Assembly: GCF_028583425.1 (NCBI RefSeq)
Contig: NC_072801.1
Span: forward strand, 59,597,766-59,661,765
DNA length: 64,000 nucleotides
From: Eublepharis macularius
Taxonomy: Eukaryota; Chordata; Lepidosauria; Squamata; Eublepharidae
Direction of reading: 5' to 3'
The notes under the pieces are model-generated. The model saw only the letters and a list, made by a program, of their open reading frames with translations, did not search any database and was not told where the DNA came from. Shown piece after piece: positions 46,601 to 56,462 of this stretch. The translations under genes were made by a program, and so were the position numbers. Each line of letters begins with the position of its first letter. The stretch's first letter is position 1.

Positions 46601-48752
46601 TGTAGGGAATGGTAATGGTAATGGTGAATTGGCATTCTCAGAGTGTAATATCTGGACAATTGGGGCTGAGATTACTTTCTAGAGCAGCTATAAGTAGTAC
46701 AAAGGCCCCACATTTCTTTTGTCTTTCAAATATTGTTCCTTATGAGAACAGAAACTCAACGAATAGATTCAGCACAAACTATAATAATTTCTAGAATTTA
46801 AGTTTAAGAAATGAATCCCGTTGTTTTCAAACCCAGTGGAATAACTGGTTTTCCTTAAAGCTGTGCATAGGAAATGTCTTTAAAGATGAGTGTTCATTTC
46901 AGTTTGTGTGATATCAGCAAAGCATTGATACTCCTGCACTGACAGATAGAGAAGGTGGGAGGTGTCTACCTACTAAATGAGGTCTCTCCCAAGTGTGCAG
47001 AAAAGTACTAAATAAAGAAAAATAAGAAACTCCAGCTTCAATGACAGCCAAATCTGCTCCAGGAAGTCCAGAATGTACAAAGCAGCTGAGAGCCAAGCCA
47101 CAAGTGACGAATGACACTTGCCTGGCAAGTGAACAGACTCACTTGTATTCCTCCCTGTTCACTTGCTCTCCACTTGATCACTACATGATCAAGTGGAGCA
47201 CAAGTGGAGGGCAAGTGAACAGGGAGGAATACACGTGAGTCTGTTCACTAGCCAGGCAAGTGTCATTCGTCACTTGTGGCTTGGCTCTAAGAGTCAGTTA
47301 AAGGAGAAAAAGACGTGCGTCTGGGTGTGTGTGGGGGGACCAACATGCCTAAGAACTTACAGAATCCCAGAGGAGAATATTTGGTGAAGCAGATAAAAGC
47401 CCTGCAGTGATTCCTTGAAAGCCTGCAGCTTGAATAACCATCTGTTCCTTTAAAAAATCATTTAAGTTATTGCTACAGCTTTTTCTTGTGCCACAAATAA
47501 ATGATTTGTTAATTCCGCATGGGCTGTGATTGAAGAGGCAGCGTTCCATACTGTATTTTCCTGGAAGGCATACATGAATAATCGTGCATAGCACTGTAAG
47601 GTGAATCAATTCATAGAGTGTGTTCAGCTGTGAGATGGAAGTTAATATCTTTTGAGAAATAGGAAAGACGCTTCTTCAAAACTCCTTCATTTGGAAATAT
47701 ATTTCTTGATATTTCTTTATGCCTCAGCCCTTCTTGTTTTAATTCTGAAGTATTTTGAATTCTAGCGTCTCACCAGGTAACGTCTGGACTCCTTTGTGGG
47801 AAAAGTATGCCAGTGAGTTATCGGATGGAGAAGGAAGAATCCAGGAAGGCAAATATAATCAGGCAAGTGCGTTGCAGGAAAACGGGAAAGGCGCTGCTTC
47901 TCATCTGGTCCGGCCGTCCTTAGGGCGGGTTCTGAGATTCTCCCCGAACGACAAGTACAGCGATGAGGGCCTGGGTGGATATCACTGCACTGCATGTTCT
48001 GGGAAGCAGAAGTCCTAGTGTGGCTGGATACAGAGGGTGGATGCTCTTGGACTTCTATTTGTCCTATGGAAGAAGCATCCTTGCTGAGCTCCCCCCCTGC
48101 CCCAAGGCACTGTCTCCTGATCTCCCAAATCAGAACTGGCAACTCTTCCTCTACCATGCCCTGACCCAGATGGGCCAGACTATGCCAAATCTCAGAAACT
48201 AAACTGGGATAGATCTGGTTTGTACTGGGATGGGAGACCACCAAGATTGGCTACCCAGAGGCTGGCAGTGACATACTCCTCTGAACACCTCTTTCCTTGA
48301 AAACCCTACAAGGTTACCATAAAGCAGCTGTGACTTGATAGCAAAAAAGAGAAAACTTCTACCATATGTAAGATGGCAATAATAGGTAGGGCTGTGAATA
48401 CACTGGTAGGAAAAAAAATTGAAAGTCAGAATTCTGCACCAAAGAAACCTGAATTCTACTGGTCATAAATCTCTCCCTGACAAGATTCAACTCACGATCT
48501 AATTTCACATTAGGTGAGTGTAGAATTTTACATTTCTCTTCTTTTGAAAACTTATAGCTTCTGGGACGTTTTGGGACCCTAGAAGAGGTGGCCTTGGGCG
48601 TCCTGTACCTGGCTGCTGATGGAACTTTCTGTACTGGTTTCAACCTCATCATTGGTGGTGGAGCAGAAGTCGGCTTTGGGAAGAAGGACGAGGTGGATCC
48701 TAACGCTGGCCCAAGAACGAAAGGGTGTGCCCCGAACTCCTCTAGGAAGTAA
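39130..48752 (+). CDS. HSD17B14: HSD17B14-like dehydrogenase, copy C (complete, nine coding exons)
   Basis: Same family and architecture as copy B. Coding exons are 39130-39217, 41179-41223, 42082-42182, 43304-43370, 44839-44927, 45493-45597, 46410-46477, 47766-47862 and 48558-48752, giving 855 nt and 284 aa without a stop. The start ATG (MATYLRYPDK) is unambiguous because the upstream in-frame ATG of copies B and D is missing. Conserved parts are the cofactor loop TGGTSGIG, NNVG in exon 4, the catalytic Ser (NIAS) and Tyr-xxx-Lys (SYVSSK) in exon 6, and SPGNVWTPLWEK in exon 8, the closest of the three visible versions to human. Exon 2 reads CSRAS; a Ser-Arg pair at the end of the second strand is typical of NADP(H)-dependent family members, whereas human HSD17B14 has Asp and uses NAD. 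Intron 8 has the GC donor. By sequence this is the copy most likely to retain ordinary enzyme activity. Confidence 0.9.
40470..41035. repeat. Inverted repeat and hAT-type fragment in intron 1 of copy C
   Basis: GGCTGTTTTCACATGCCCAA and, about 175 bp later, its complement (GGTGTGTGAAAACGGCC) form a hairpin that also pairs AGCCTCCAGAAAATC with GATTTTCTGGAGGC. From 40740 to 41030 the sequence (CACCAAATTTGCCAGGAACC, CTAAAGACCCCC) resembles the interior of the element at 27200-27947 twice over, so it is probably a truncated relative. Copies B and D lack this block. Confidence 0.6.
43824..44432 (-). mobile_element. Dispersed repeat in intron 4 of copy C
   Basis: Its left end is TTATTTATTTAATGCAATTT, then CAGCCTGCAGGCTCAGGGCA. 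Further in are TGGCGGAACAGCTCCGTCTT and GAGGCCAGGTGGGCCTCCCT, landmarks of a repeat common in squamate genomes. Introns 4 of copies B and D are uninterrupted here (compare 14640-14700). I cannot name the class; it may be a LINE 3' end. Confidence 0.55.
46561..46600. repeat. (GA)n microsatellite in intron 7 of copy C
   Basis: An AGAGGGAG start passes into about 14 uninterrupted GA units. The paralogous position in copy B has no expansion. Confidence 0.9.
47090..47287. repeat. Near-perfect hairpin MITE in intron 7 of copy C
   Basis: GAGCCAAGCCACAAGTGACG on the left pairs with CGTCACTTGTGGCTTGGCTC on the right, and the complementarity continues almost to the centre (GATCACTACATGATC). Flanks are TGA and TAA. 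The paralogous intron of copy B (AGCAGCTGAGAGTTAGTT at about 17531) is the empty site. Confidence 0.85.
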
Positions 48753-49430
48753 TAGAACTGCAATGTGGGATGGGCATAAGAGCGAAGAGTCTTGCTGTCA
48801 TTTATTTAAAGTCACCCTCCCAAGAATAAGTGCTCCCAAAAGACATGCATTATTTAATTTAATTTAATTTATTATATTTATATTCCGCCTTCCCCGCTTT
48901 CGCAGGCTCAGGGCGGATGATGATGTAGCAAAAGAAAAACAAACAAAGGAGACTTGAGATTCAGTACTGTGTAGAGGTCAGTGTTGGACTAGGCGCATTC
49001 AGCTATAAAATTCATTCAATGGCCTTGGGCTAGCCACGGTTACTCAGACTAAGCTACTGTCACCAGGGGATGATGTTAATAGAAAGAAGAGACCCGCATG
49101 TGTCATGTAAACGTTTTCTTTTTTTGAGGAAAGGCAGGATAAAAATCATCCTTTACAAACACACTGGTTCAGATATGCCACACTGATCAACAAGTCTCTG
49201 GTATTTTAATTCTTGCAGGGAGATTTGCTACTTTTTAAACTGTTCCCTCTAGTTGGTCCCTTTATTTTTGCTTTGGTCCACATCAGATTTCTACCAGATG
49301 CAGCCTCCTTTAAAAGGTCAACATATTCTTTCCCAGTTCTTGGATTTTATTAAAGTCTTCCTGTTGATGTTTTCTGTTGAATTCCCTTGACTGACAACTG
49401 TGCATGTTCTTATCTCAAATCCCACCATCC

Positions 49431-49436
49431 AATAAA
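49431..49436 (+). promoter_or_regulatory. Poly(A) signal AATAAA of copy C
   Basis: AATAAA lies about 680 nt after the stop at 48750-48752. The 3' UTR includes a SINE tail remnant on the minus strand at about 48845-48920 (TTCCGCCTTCCCCGCTTTCG). Confidence 0.75.
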
Positions 49437-49835
49437 GTCATGGCTCAGTGAAAAGTGGTGCCATAAATATGTTTTTGCTGTTTGGTTTTGAGCCATGTAT
49501 GTTAATTTCAAGACCTACCCTACCTAGCTGAACTGGATTTGGTGCCCCCTCAGCTTCCTTTCCCTTCACCTCCAAGCTCTCTCCTGGATTAGTTTGTTTC
49601 TCACCTTTCATCTCCTTTCAGGTTGTTTATGGGCAAATTGTGCTTGCTTCTAACCAAAGCGGTGGTGAAGTTGGTACCTCATCCTGAAATACCACCAAGC
49701 TGTTGAATCAAGGATGAAAATGTCATCCAAGTTTTTCAAATGCCACTGTCAAAATATGTTCACTCTGATGTTTCAGGGAAAAACCTTGTCACTGTGAAAG
49801 ATTTCCTCAGAAACCATAAATATTCTCTAAATAGA

Positions 49836-49915
49836 AAAGAGTCCAGTAGCACTTTTAAGATTAACCAACTTTACTGCAGCATAAGCTTTCAAGAATCACA
49901 GTTCTCTTCATCATA
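49836..49915 (-). repeat. Dispersed repeat with hammerhead-like motif, copy 4
   Basis: AAAAGAGTCCAGTAGCACTT to AGCTTTCAAGAATCACAG and TTCTCTTCATCA. On the minus strand TGATGA, AGAGAA/TTCTT and GAAAGCTTATGC are visible; the C of the CTGANGA box is lost at the edge. Confidence 0.6.
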
Positions 49916-51033
49916 AATATACTCTGAGATTCTCAAATATGGCCCTGCAGCTCAGAACCATTCTCATTCTCTCCTGCCTGCCTCCCCCCCGCCCCTTGGT
50001 GGACTTAGCAGCTGAAGACTTCAGTTAACTTAAATCTTTCAAAGAAGGTGTGAAAACTGAACTAGTTTTCTAGAAATCGTTGAAGGAGGCATGGTGATGG
50101 AGATGATACACAGATCTGGTAGGTACATGTGTGGGAATAGGGAAAAACAGCTGTGGCAGTCCTCATTTGAGACAAGGATTCTCCCCTCCTTTGATTACTT
50201 GTCCTTGCAGCCCAGATGGTGTCTGTGTCCTGTGATGGAGAATCTATCATGCGTAACAGTGTTCTCTCAATTGCTGGTTTTGTTCTGCAAAGACTCTTTT
50301 CTGAAGGAGGGGACTCAAGGAAAGTAGAGACATCTTTATAGCACGAGCACAAAGAGGTGAAAAGGGGAAAAGGTACCAAACACAGATAGTTACTCTTGCC
50401 AAACACACAAGATCCACACTCACACACACACTCCTGACAGTTTCTCTAGGGAAGTTTTCTTTATGTCTGCACTCTGAGACACATGTTCCGACTCACAATG
50501 CGTAGAGGTGCAGGGCATTGCCTGTGTGGTTCCACCAATTAATCTGTTACACAAATGAGGATCTTCTTGAGAGTTGAGAGAATTAACATGCAAGAGGCAG
50601 CAAGAGGAGGGTAAGTAGCGAGATCTTTCACCTGTATACAGGGATTGTTCCTCTAGGTAACTCTTTTAATAAACAGGCAGATGTTCAACTAAAAGAGTTT
50701 TTATTTATAAGATAATAAAGATCAATTGCAAACAAAAACATACAGCAAACACAGCTAAATAGAAAAACGAGGAAGAAAATTGGAGAGAGTTATAGGGTTG
50801 GTGTTAGTTACCAAACCAGAAGAGAAGAGGGTGTCCGTGAGAGAGTAGAGTTGAGCAACCAGTGCTTCATGACAGGAAAAACGAGGCTCAGACAGGGGTC
50901 TAAAGGTGGATGCTGAATCTGAAGGTATGCACGCAATTATGGTGGCCCAATTAATGGCCCAGTTATACTGTTATATCTGACTGCTAACGCAGACTGGCAG
51001 AGGCTCCCTTTGGTCTTTCATTTCATCTACTCC

Positions 51034-51124
51034 AAGATCCTTATCTAGTGATGCTAGGGATTGAACCTGGGACCTTCTGCATGCCAAGTAGGTGCTCTGC
51101 CTCTGAGCTACAGCCCCTCCCCTG
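51034..51124 (-). mobile_element. tRNA-derived SINE
   Basis: The minus strand reads GGGGCTGTAGCTCAGAGGCA (box A), then AGCACCTACTTGGCATGCAG, then CCCAGGTTCAATCCCTAGCA (box B). The head looks like a tRNA, but the acceptor stem does not close and it continues into SINE body sequence (AAGGATCTTGGAGTAGATGA), so it is not a tRNA gene. Confidence 0.75.
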
Positions 51125-51436
51125 AAAGATGTAAAACCCCACGCTGAGCATGCCTGATCGTCTGAAGTACGTTGAGTCATTCTCATGTTACTATCAATGC
51201 ATCTGCAGCTGAACATTTGAGTGAAACTGCACATTTATCTAGGGACTGGTCCCCTTGAGTCTCATGGAGAAAGATGGACTATACATAACGTAAATAATTT
51301 GTAAAGTGAACACACACTCACTTTTTCTTCACAGACAGGTGTATGTATATGTTAAATGTACCGTGAAGAGAGTGCTAGTATCAGTTTGTGATACTAGTCT
51401 GTGTGCTAGGCCTCAAACTGGAAGCCTTGCTCCATA

Positions 51437-52470
51437 AACTAAATAGCAAGAAATAGCTGCTTTTGATCTGCTATCTCCAGCAGCTGAAACAAGACTTCTT
51501 GATGTACTTCTAAATCTTTACATCGTTCTTTACCTTTATCAATCTCCTGTAAATTTGGTTGAGTTGCCTTTTGGACCTCTGCTAATCCTGCTGTAAATTC
51601 TTGTTTTAAAGCTGAAATAGCCTTTTTAATCTTATCCCCTGCTTGTTTAATTTGCTGTTGACTACATTCTTTTGACTTTTTAATTTTTCTTGGGTACATT
51701 CTTCAGATTCTTTCATTTGAGCAGTGATGGTTTGTGATTGTGTAGCCAAAGTCTCTGAATTTTTTCCATAAGATCTGAAGAGTCTAGTTCATCTTGTGAC
51801 TCTTTTTGTTTTTCCCCCTTCTTTCTTTTTTCTCATAGGCATTTTATGTAGTCTATTTGACATCCTTTCTGTAAATATCACATACAAACTTTTCATTTGC
51901 TTGTTAAGCACCTAAATTTATAACGAATACTTAATTATCATATTATCCAACAGCTTGTTAAATTCTAATGCTTTATAACATTATCAATTTACAAAAAATA
52001 TAAACAAGACTATTTAAAAATACCAATTACTGTTCAATTTAGTTTCATTCTATCCTCTTAAGGAGGAGGAGAAATATGAAAGATAATTAGGTTAAAAAGA
52101 GTATGAAGAATATTAATTTACTAAAATTTAAGAAAAACACAAATAAGGCTTATAGAGTAAATGCAGGGTGAAAAATTTAATGAGTGTTAATATTTTTTGT
52201 TGTTTTTTCAAAATTACTAATTTGAAAAAGATTTCTGTTAATAATGTTAATATGGAATAAAATTTTAGCTACTCTTTCATGTTTGGCCAGCAGATGGCAG
52301 CAAAGATGATAAAATTGAAAAGTTGCTGACTCATAACAGGTCACCTTTCAAATGTGCCTTCTCAAAGGGGTGAGAGAGAGATTAATCACCTCTCTACTGA
52401 TGTTTAAGATACGATGTTGATACCCAGGAGCTGTGTCCATACACCTTAGCAGCTCGCCATCTTCCTCCAG
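51437..52470 (-). mobile_element. L1-type LINE 5' end with start of ORF1
   Basis: From 52470 down the minus strand begins GGAGGAAGATGGCGAGCTGC, a typical L1 5' end, followed by an A/T-rich leader. A Lys-rich and Gln/Glu-rich coiled-coil-like frame (ORF1 type) starts near 51845 and continues after a frame change at 51699-51439 (KEFTAGLAEVQ-type region, LEVHQEVLFQLLEIADQKQL). The copy stops at about 51437, so everything 3' of early ORF1 is missing. That is the opposite of the usual 5' truncation. Confidence 0.65.
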
Positions 52471-52650
52471 ACGGGAGTACCTTCTTTCTAAAGGGGTTTT
52501 TCCTTGTCTGTCTGCAGAATGCTGTTTTATGCTTTTCTTTTAGAACTCTGTATGCTCTCGCTTAACTTACAAGGTAGTGAGCTTTAGCTCTTCTCTTTGT
52601 ATCCAATTTTATAATGTTCTATCCAGTTTATTAATTTTCTATCTGGTCTA
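52471..52650 (+). pseudogene. Orphan fragment of HSD17B14-like intron 4
   Basis: GGGAGTACCTTCTTTCTAAA, TTCCTTGTCTGTCTGCAGAA, TTTTCTTTTAGAACTCTG and CTCTTCTCTTTGTATCCA follow the order and spacing seen inside intron 4 of copy B (14405-14560), copy C (43570-43730) and copy D (61890-62035). Here it lies outside any gene, directly against the L1 5' end. No exon accompanies it. Confidence 0.75.
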
Positions 52651-53069
52651 TTAACTCTTTTCTTTTTACAGAGGAAAAACGTGGTAGCCTTATTAACACA
52701 AATGGAGGTATTTTTAACGGGAGGTACCATCTTTCATAATATTACTCAGATAATATTTTGCTGTGGAAAACTTATCCGAGTTATTATGCACACACAGACA
52801 CAAATACATACTAGTGATTGCCAAGTTTATTTAATACCAATTTCAAATCCCCCCCTTCCCCACAATGGCACAGATCACTGGGGAAAGGATAGGGTTACCA
52901 GCTACCTAGAAAGAGGGAAAACAGCTGGATTAATGAGGTGTTACCTCCATGCAACAAAAACCTTCAGCTGCTCTTTTCTGCACATTAAAATTAGGACATT
53001 ATTCTCCAGGTTTGATGGTAACCTTCGGAAAAGCATCAATGACTTCCTCATGATATCATCGGAGGCTGT

Positions 53070-53200
53070 TTTGATATTAAAAAGCCTGTTCACAACATCC
53101 TCCCCTTAAGCTGGACAATACACAGAAAAACTCACAGAGATTTCTGCCTACAGTCATTCAGCTTAAGGGAAGGATGTTGTGACCAGGCCTTTTAATATGA
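53070..53200. repeat. Palindromic MITE, paralogous to 22284-22418
   Basis: TTTGATATTAAAAAGCCTG pairs with CAGGCCTTTTAATATGATA; the AGCTTAAGG blocks also pair. Flanking sequence (CTCTGATTCACC) matches that of the copy at 22284. Confidence 0.75.
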
Positions 53201-54030
53201 TACTAGCCTCTGATTCACCTATTTATAATCAAGCTCTGACTTAGCCCACAGAACGAGGAAGAGCAGGGCAACTGAAATGCCATTTGCTCAACTTGAACTG
53301 GAACTGCAAGTGCTCCAGTTGCATCTTCAGGAAAACAAATCCAGGAGAGCTCATGAGCCAGCCCTACAAGACAGTTGGGCGGAGGGGGAGGGCTGCTCAG
53401 CCCAAATGCGCCTCCCCCCAGTACTATTACGGTGGACTTTCAATGACTACCTTGATTTTTGGATCAGGAAGATGTGCATTTTTTTTTGTAATTTGAGAGG
53501 GCTTCCACAGAGCAGAACTTCCCCAAAACAGACTTCTTACACGTTCTGAAACCTCAAGTGAGTGGGAGATTGCTCAAGCTCCTAGTAGTGGAAGATCCTG
53601 CTCAACTTGGCAACTATGATAATTCAGAAACAAAGCTGTGCTGTGGGGGGGGCTGTTCCCTGAGCTTTGTAGGCAAATGGTCCAGCACATGAAACGAGAC
53701 CAAAGAGAAGCTTGGGGATACTTCATAGTTCGCACAAGATAAATCCTCAAGATATAGCTGGTGGGGAAATACTACCAAGATCTGGGCTCTATTGTCATCA
53801 TGCTTGTAGTGTAACCCAAACAGGTGTTCTTCTAATAAATTGGGGGAATTAACTTTAATGGAGATAAGAGAGAGGGGATAACTGGGATTCTCCAACTACA
53901 TTTACGTGGATTATTCCCTTAGAGAAATCTCAAACAAGCCAGGCAGATATCCAACTTGAAAGGTTTTTTTATCAAACAGAAATAAAAGGGGAACTCTAGA
54001 GAAATCATACACAGCACACATACAAGACTA

Positions 54031-54134
54031 ACAAAGAAAAACAGTGAGGAAAGGTTGAGAAAGCAGTTTAGGGAGGGCGATAACAAAGAAAAACAGTGAG
54101 GAAAGGTTGAGAAAGCAGTTTAGGGAGGGCGATA
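54031..54134. repeat. Perfect 52-bp tandem duplication
   Basis: ACAAAGAAAAACAGTGAGGA to TTTAGGGAGGGCGATA is repeated head to tail at 54031-54082 and 54083-54134 with no visible difference. The paralogous spacers (near 26370 and 37710) have one unit. Confidence 0.9.
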
Positions 54135-54239
54135 ATTACCACTCTTGAAAAGAGGTTCACAAAGATAGATGGAAAAAGACCAACTTTTCACAAAGAGAAG
54201 CATCCCAAACATACTTGGGAGTGTACGATGGGGCCCAAG

Positions 54240-54952
54240 TAGAGATGGGCACGAACAGAAAAAAACCCGAACATGATGTTTGTTGTTCGTTGCCATCCAC
54301 GAACAGGGACTCACGAACAACCATGAACATGGCCCTGTTCACAAACGTGTTCGTGGTTGGCTGTTCGTGGGCGCCAGCAGGCTCTCCTCCAGCCATCATC
54401 CAAGTTTGGTCAATATCCCTACTGCACCACTTCCAGAAACCAGACCTGAGCAGGCACCAGGAAAGGTTCCAATAATAAATAATAGCTTGGCTCCAGAGCC
54501 TGGCAGCAGCCCTGGAACTTGAAGGGGTAGATCCCTATCCCACCACACACAAAGAAAATTCAAGCATGAATGCACTCTATCAAACTGCCAACAGTATCTC
54601 TCCATCTCCACTGTCTGCAAACCAATCCAGAGCTGGGAGCCCCCCTCCCCACTGGTCTTTGCTCCCTTGTAACAAATTTGGAGCTCCACACTTGAAAGGA
54701 AGACCTGCCTGTCAAGCTAAATTGGGCTTAGATTGGGGTTTCCAGGGCAACAGCAGGAGTTCAGACAGAGTTCAGATAATCCCTGCCTAAATTGCCAAGG
54801 GAATTGATTGCAGGTGCCAGACTGCAACGAACGAGGCTTGCAACAACCACCTGTTCATTTAGAATGGGGCCTCACGAACAGCTCGTTAGTGAACAGCAGA
54901 TTGGGCTATTCATGGCTTTTTTTGTTTGTATTGCTGTTTGTGCCCATCTCTA
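54240..54952. mobile_element. hAT-type non-autonomous element, third member
   Basis: The ends are TAGAGATGGGCACGAACAG and CTGTTTGTGCCCATCTCTA, flanked by GGCCCAAG and GTCCTAAG (54232-54239 and 54953-54960), a decayed 8-bp duplication. It is 713 bp. It sits in the same paralogous position as 27200-27947 and shares interior sequence with it. Confidence 0.8.
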
Positions 54953-54965
54953 GTCCTAAGACACA

Positions 54966-55083
54966 GGGCCAAGCTACACATGACGAATGACACTTGAACA
55001 GCAAGTGTATTTCTCCCTGTTCACTTGTCCTCCACTCAATCCACTTGCCGTTCAAGTGTCATTCGTCATGTGTAGTTTGGCCC
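54966..55083. repeat. Hairpin MITE
   Basis: GGGCCAAGCTACACATGACG on the left pairs with CGTCATGTGTAGTTTGGCCC on the right, with pairing through the ATGACACTTGAA blocks. It lies 13 bp after the hAT-type element. No clear target duplication is left. Confidence 0.8.
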
Positions 55084-55736
55084 ATTGACACACACAAAGC
55101 ACATGGCCAGGGATCCCAGTTATAGGGTGAAATGCTCACTGGAGCAAGCTGACGTCTCTGTCCCCCAAATAATGGCTTAATGGCTGTTTCCAGAGGTGGA
55201 CAATGGAGTTCAGACAGGCTGGTATGAAAGGTGCCAGATGACCCTTTCAGCATCAGATGGGAAAAGTGATCTGGTATGCAGAATAGCTTGGGTATTGCTT
55301 GATTAGGGGAAGAAAGGTTGGGTGTAGGCAGGAGGAGTCAGGTGCTTCCTGGGAGCCTCATTGTTCTATGTTCTGTTTTTCCGGAGGCTGGAGGGGGCTG
55401 TTGGTCAGCCAGCCACTCTGACTCTCCTCCTGGTAATTTTCTAGTCTCCTGTCCAGTTGGCATCCATTCTGCCTTGGGCCAGGCATTGCCTTGTGCTTAT
55501 GGAATATGCGGAAGGGGATTTATGATATTCCATCAACAAACTGCCCTCTCAGTGTGAGAAGGGGTCTGAAGGCTAACAGTATGGGGAAAATTTTATTATA
55601 CTTTATCAAACACTTTGAGGGAGAAGGTAGAGGCAAAAACTCCTCAGGATGTGTTGGTCACTTCATAGCTGAGTGACCAGATACAGATGAGTATAAGAAA
55701 AATAGTGATTGTTACATAATACGTCATGATAAAAAA

Positions 55737-55920
55737 CTGTATCTGGACACTCAGCTAGGAGGTTGGCAATGCATCCTGAGGAGTTTTTGCCTCCACCTTC
55801 TCCCTTAATGACCTGGAGGAACTTTTAAGTTGTCCAACACAAATGCAAAATAAAGCCATGCAGTTTTATTTGCCAGATATATTCTCTAGGAAACTTGATG
55901 AAAGAGAATTGGTGAGAGTT
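55737..55920. repeat. Inverted copy of neighbouring sequence (template-switch-like rearrangement)
   Basis: 55744-55806 is the reverse complement of about 55618-55680 (CTCCCTTAA and TGCCTCCACC versus AGGTAGAGGCAAAAACTCC). 55807-55920 is the reverse complement of about 55912-56003 (GCCAGATATATTCTCTAGGA versus TTTCCTAGAGAATATCTGCC; TTGTCCAACACAAATGCAAA versus TTTGCATTTGTGTTGGGCAA). Copy C's flank (38400-38660) shows the unrearranged order. Confidence 0.8.
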
Positions 55921-56301
55921 TCCTAGAGAATATCTGCCAAATAAAAGAGCGCTCCTTTATTTTGCATTTGTGTTGGGCAATTTAAAAATTCCTCCAGGAC
56001 AAGGAGTGTGCTCTTTTCAAGCAGAAGGAACAGTCCATTACAATAAACATCTCTGCTGAGGAACTGTGAATGCCTTCCAAAGCAATATTTGCATCTGAAT
56101 AAATGTTACATTTAATTTCTAGTAAAAGATAAAACAATAAGAAAGAATATGCAAACTAGACAATCTGGAAAGCTTTTCCAGATATGTCTTTATGCGTTTT
56201 TTAATGCATAGATGGAGACAGCCAATAAAAGATGGTTATCTCATATAAGGTGTAAAGGGGTGGGGAGTAGGCAGCTGTTGCAGGGAATAGCTATTATCAT
56301 T

Positions 56302-56462
56302 CCAACATATCTCTGTAGAGATGAAGGACTACATCTCCCCGCATGCTATGAGGCCCAAGGCTGTGCTCACTGTGGGTCACCACGTGTTGTGCTGTTGCCA
56401 TTCCTTAATCAAAAACTCAGATGGCCTTTAGTCATTAAGAGAAACTGAGGCAGATGGCTAGC
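56302..56462 (+). promoter_or_regulatory. Putative promoter of copy D, all three elements mutated
   Basis: The CCAAT box reads CCAAC (56302-56306). The ZNF143-like site reads ACTACATCTCCCCGCATGC (56328-56346), with a change in the CCCAG core. The TATA-like box reads TTAATCAAAAA at about 56405-56415. Spacing to the start codon is the same as in copy B. Confidence 0.5.

Larger units (their letters stand above)
49437..56301. other. Intergenic segment between copies C and D
   Basis: It is paralogous to the other spacers at 49437-50070 and 52840-56300. Between 50075 and 52840 the usual spacer is replaced by sequence without a counterpart elsewhere in the window. I can assign only a tRNA-derived SINE (51034-51124), an L1 5' end (51437-52470) and an orphan intron 4 piece (52471-52650) there. 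From 50075 to 51030 and 51125 to 51436 I see no recognisable gene or repeat. Confidence 0.7.

Noticed and set aside
51050-51124. Possible tRNA gene on the minus strand
   Set aside because: Box A and box B are present, but the acceptor stem does not close and SINE body sequence follows.
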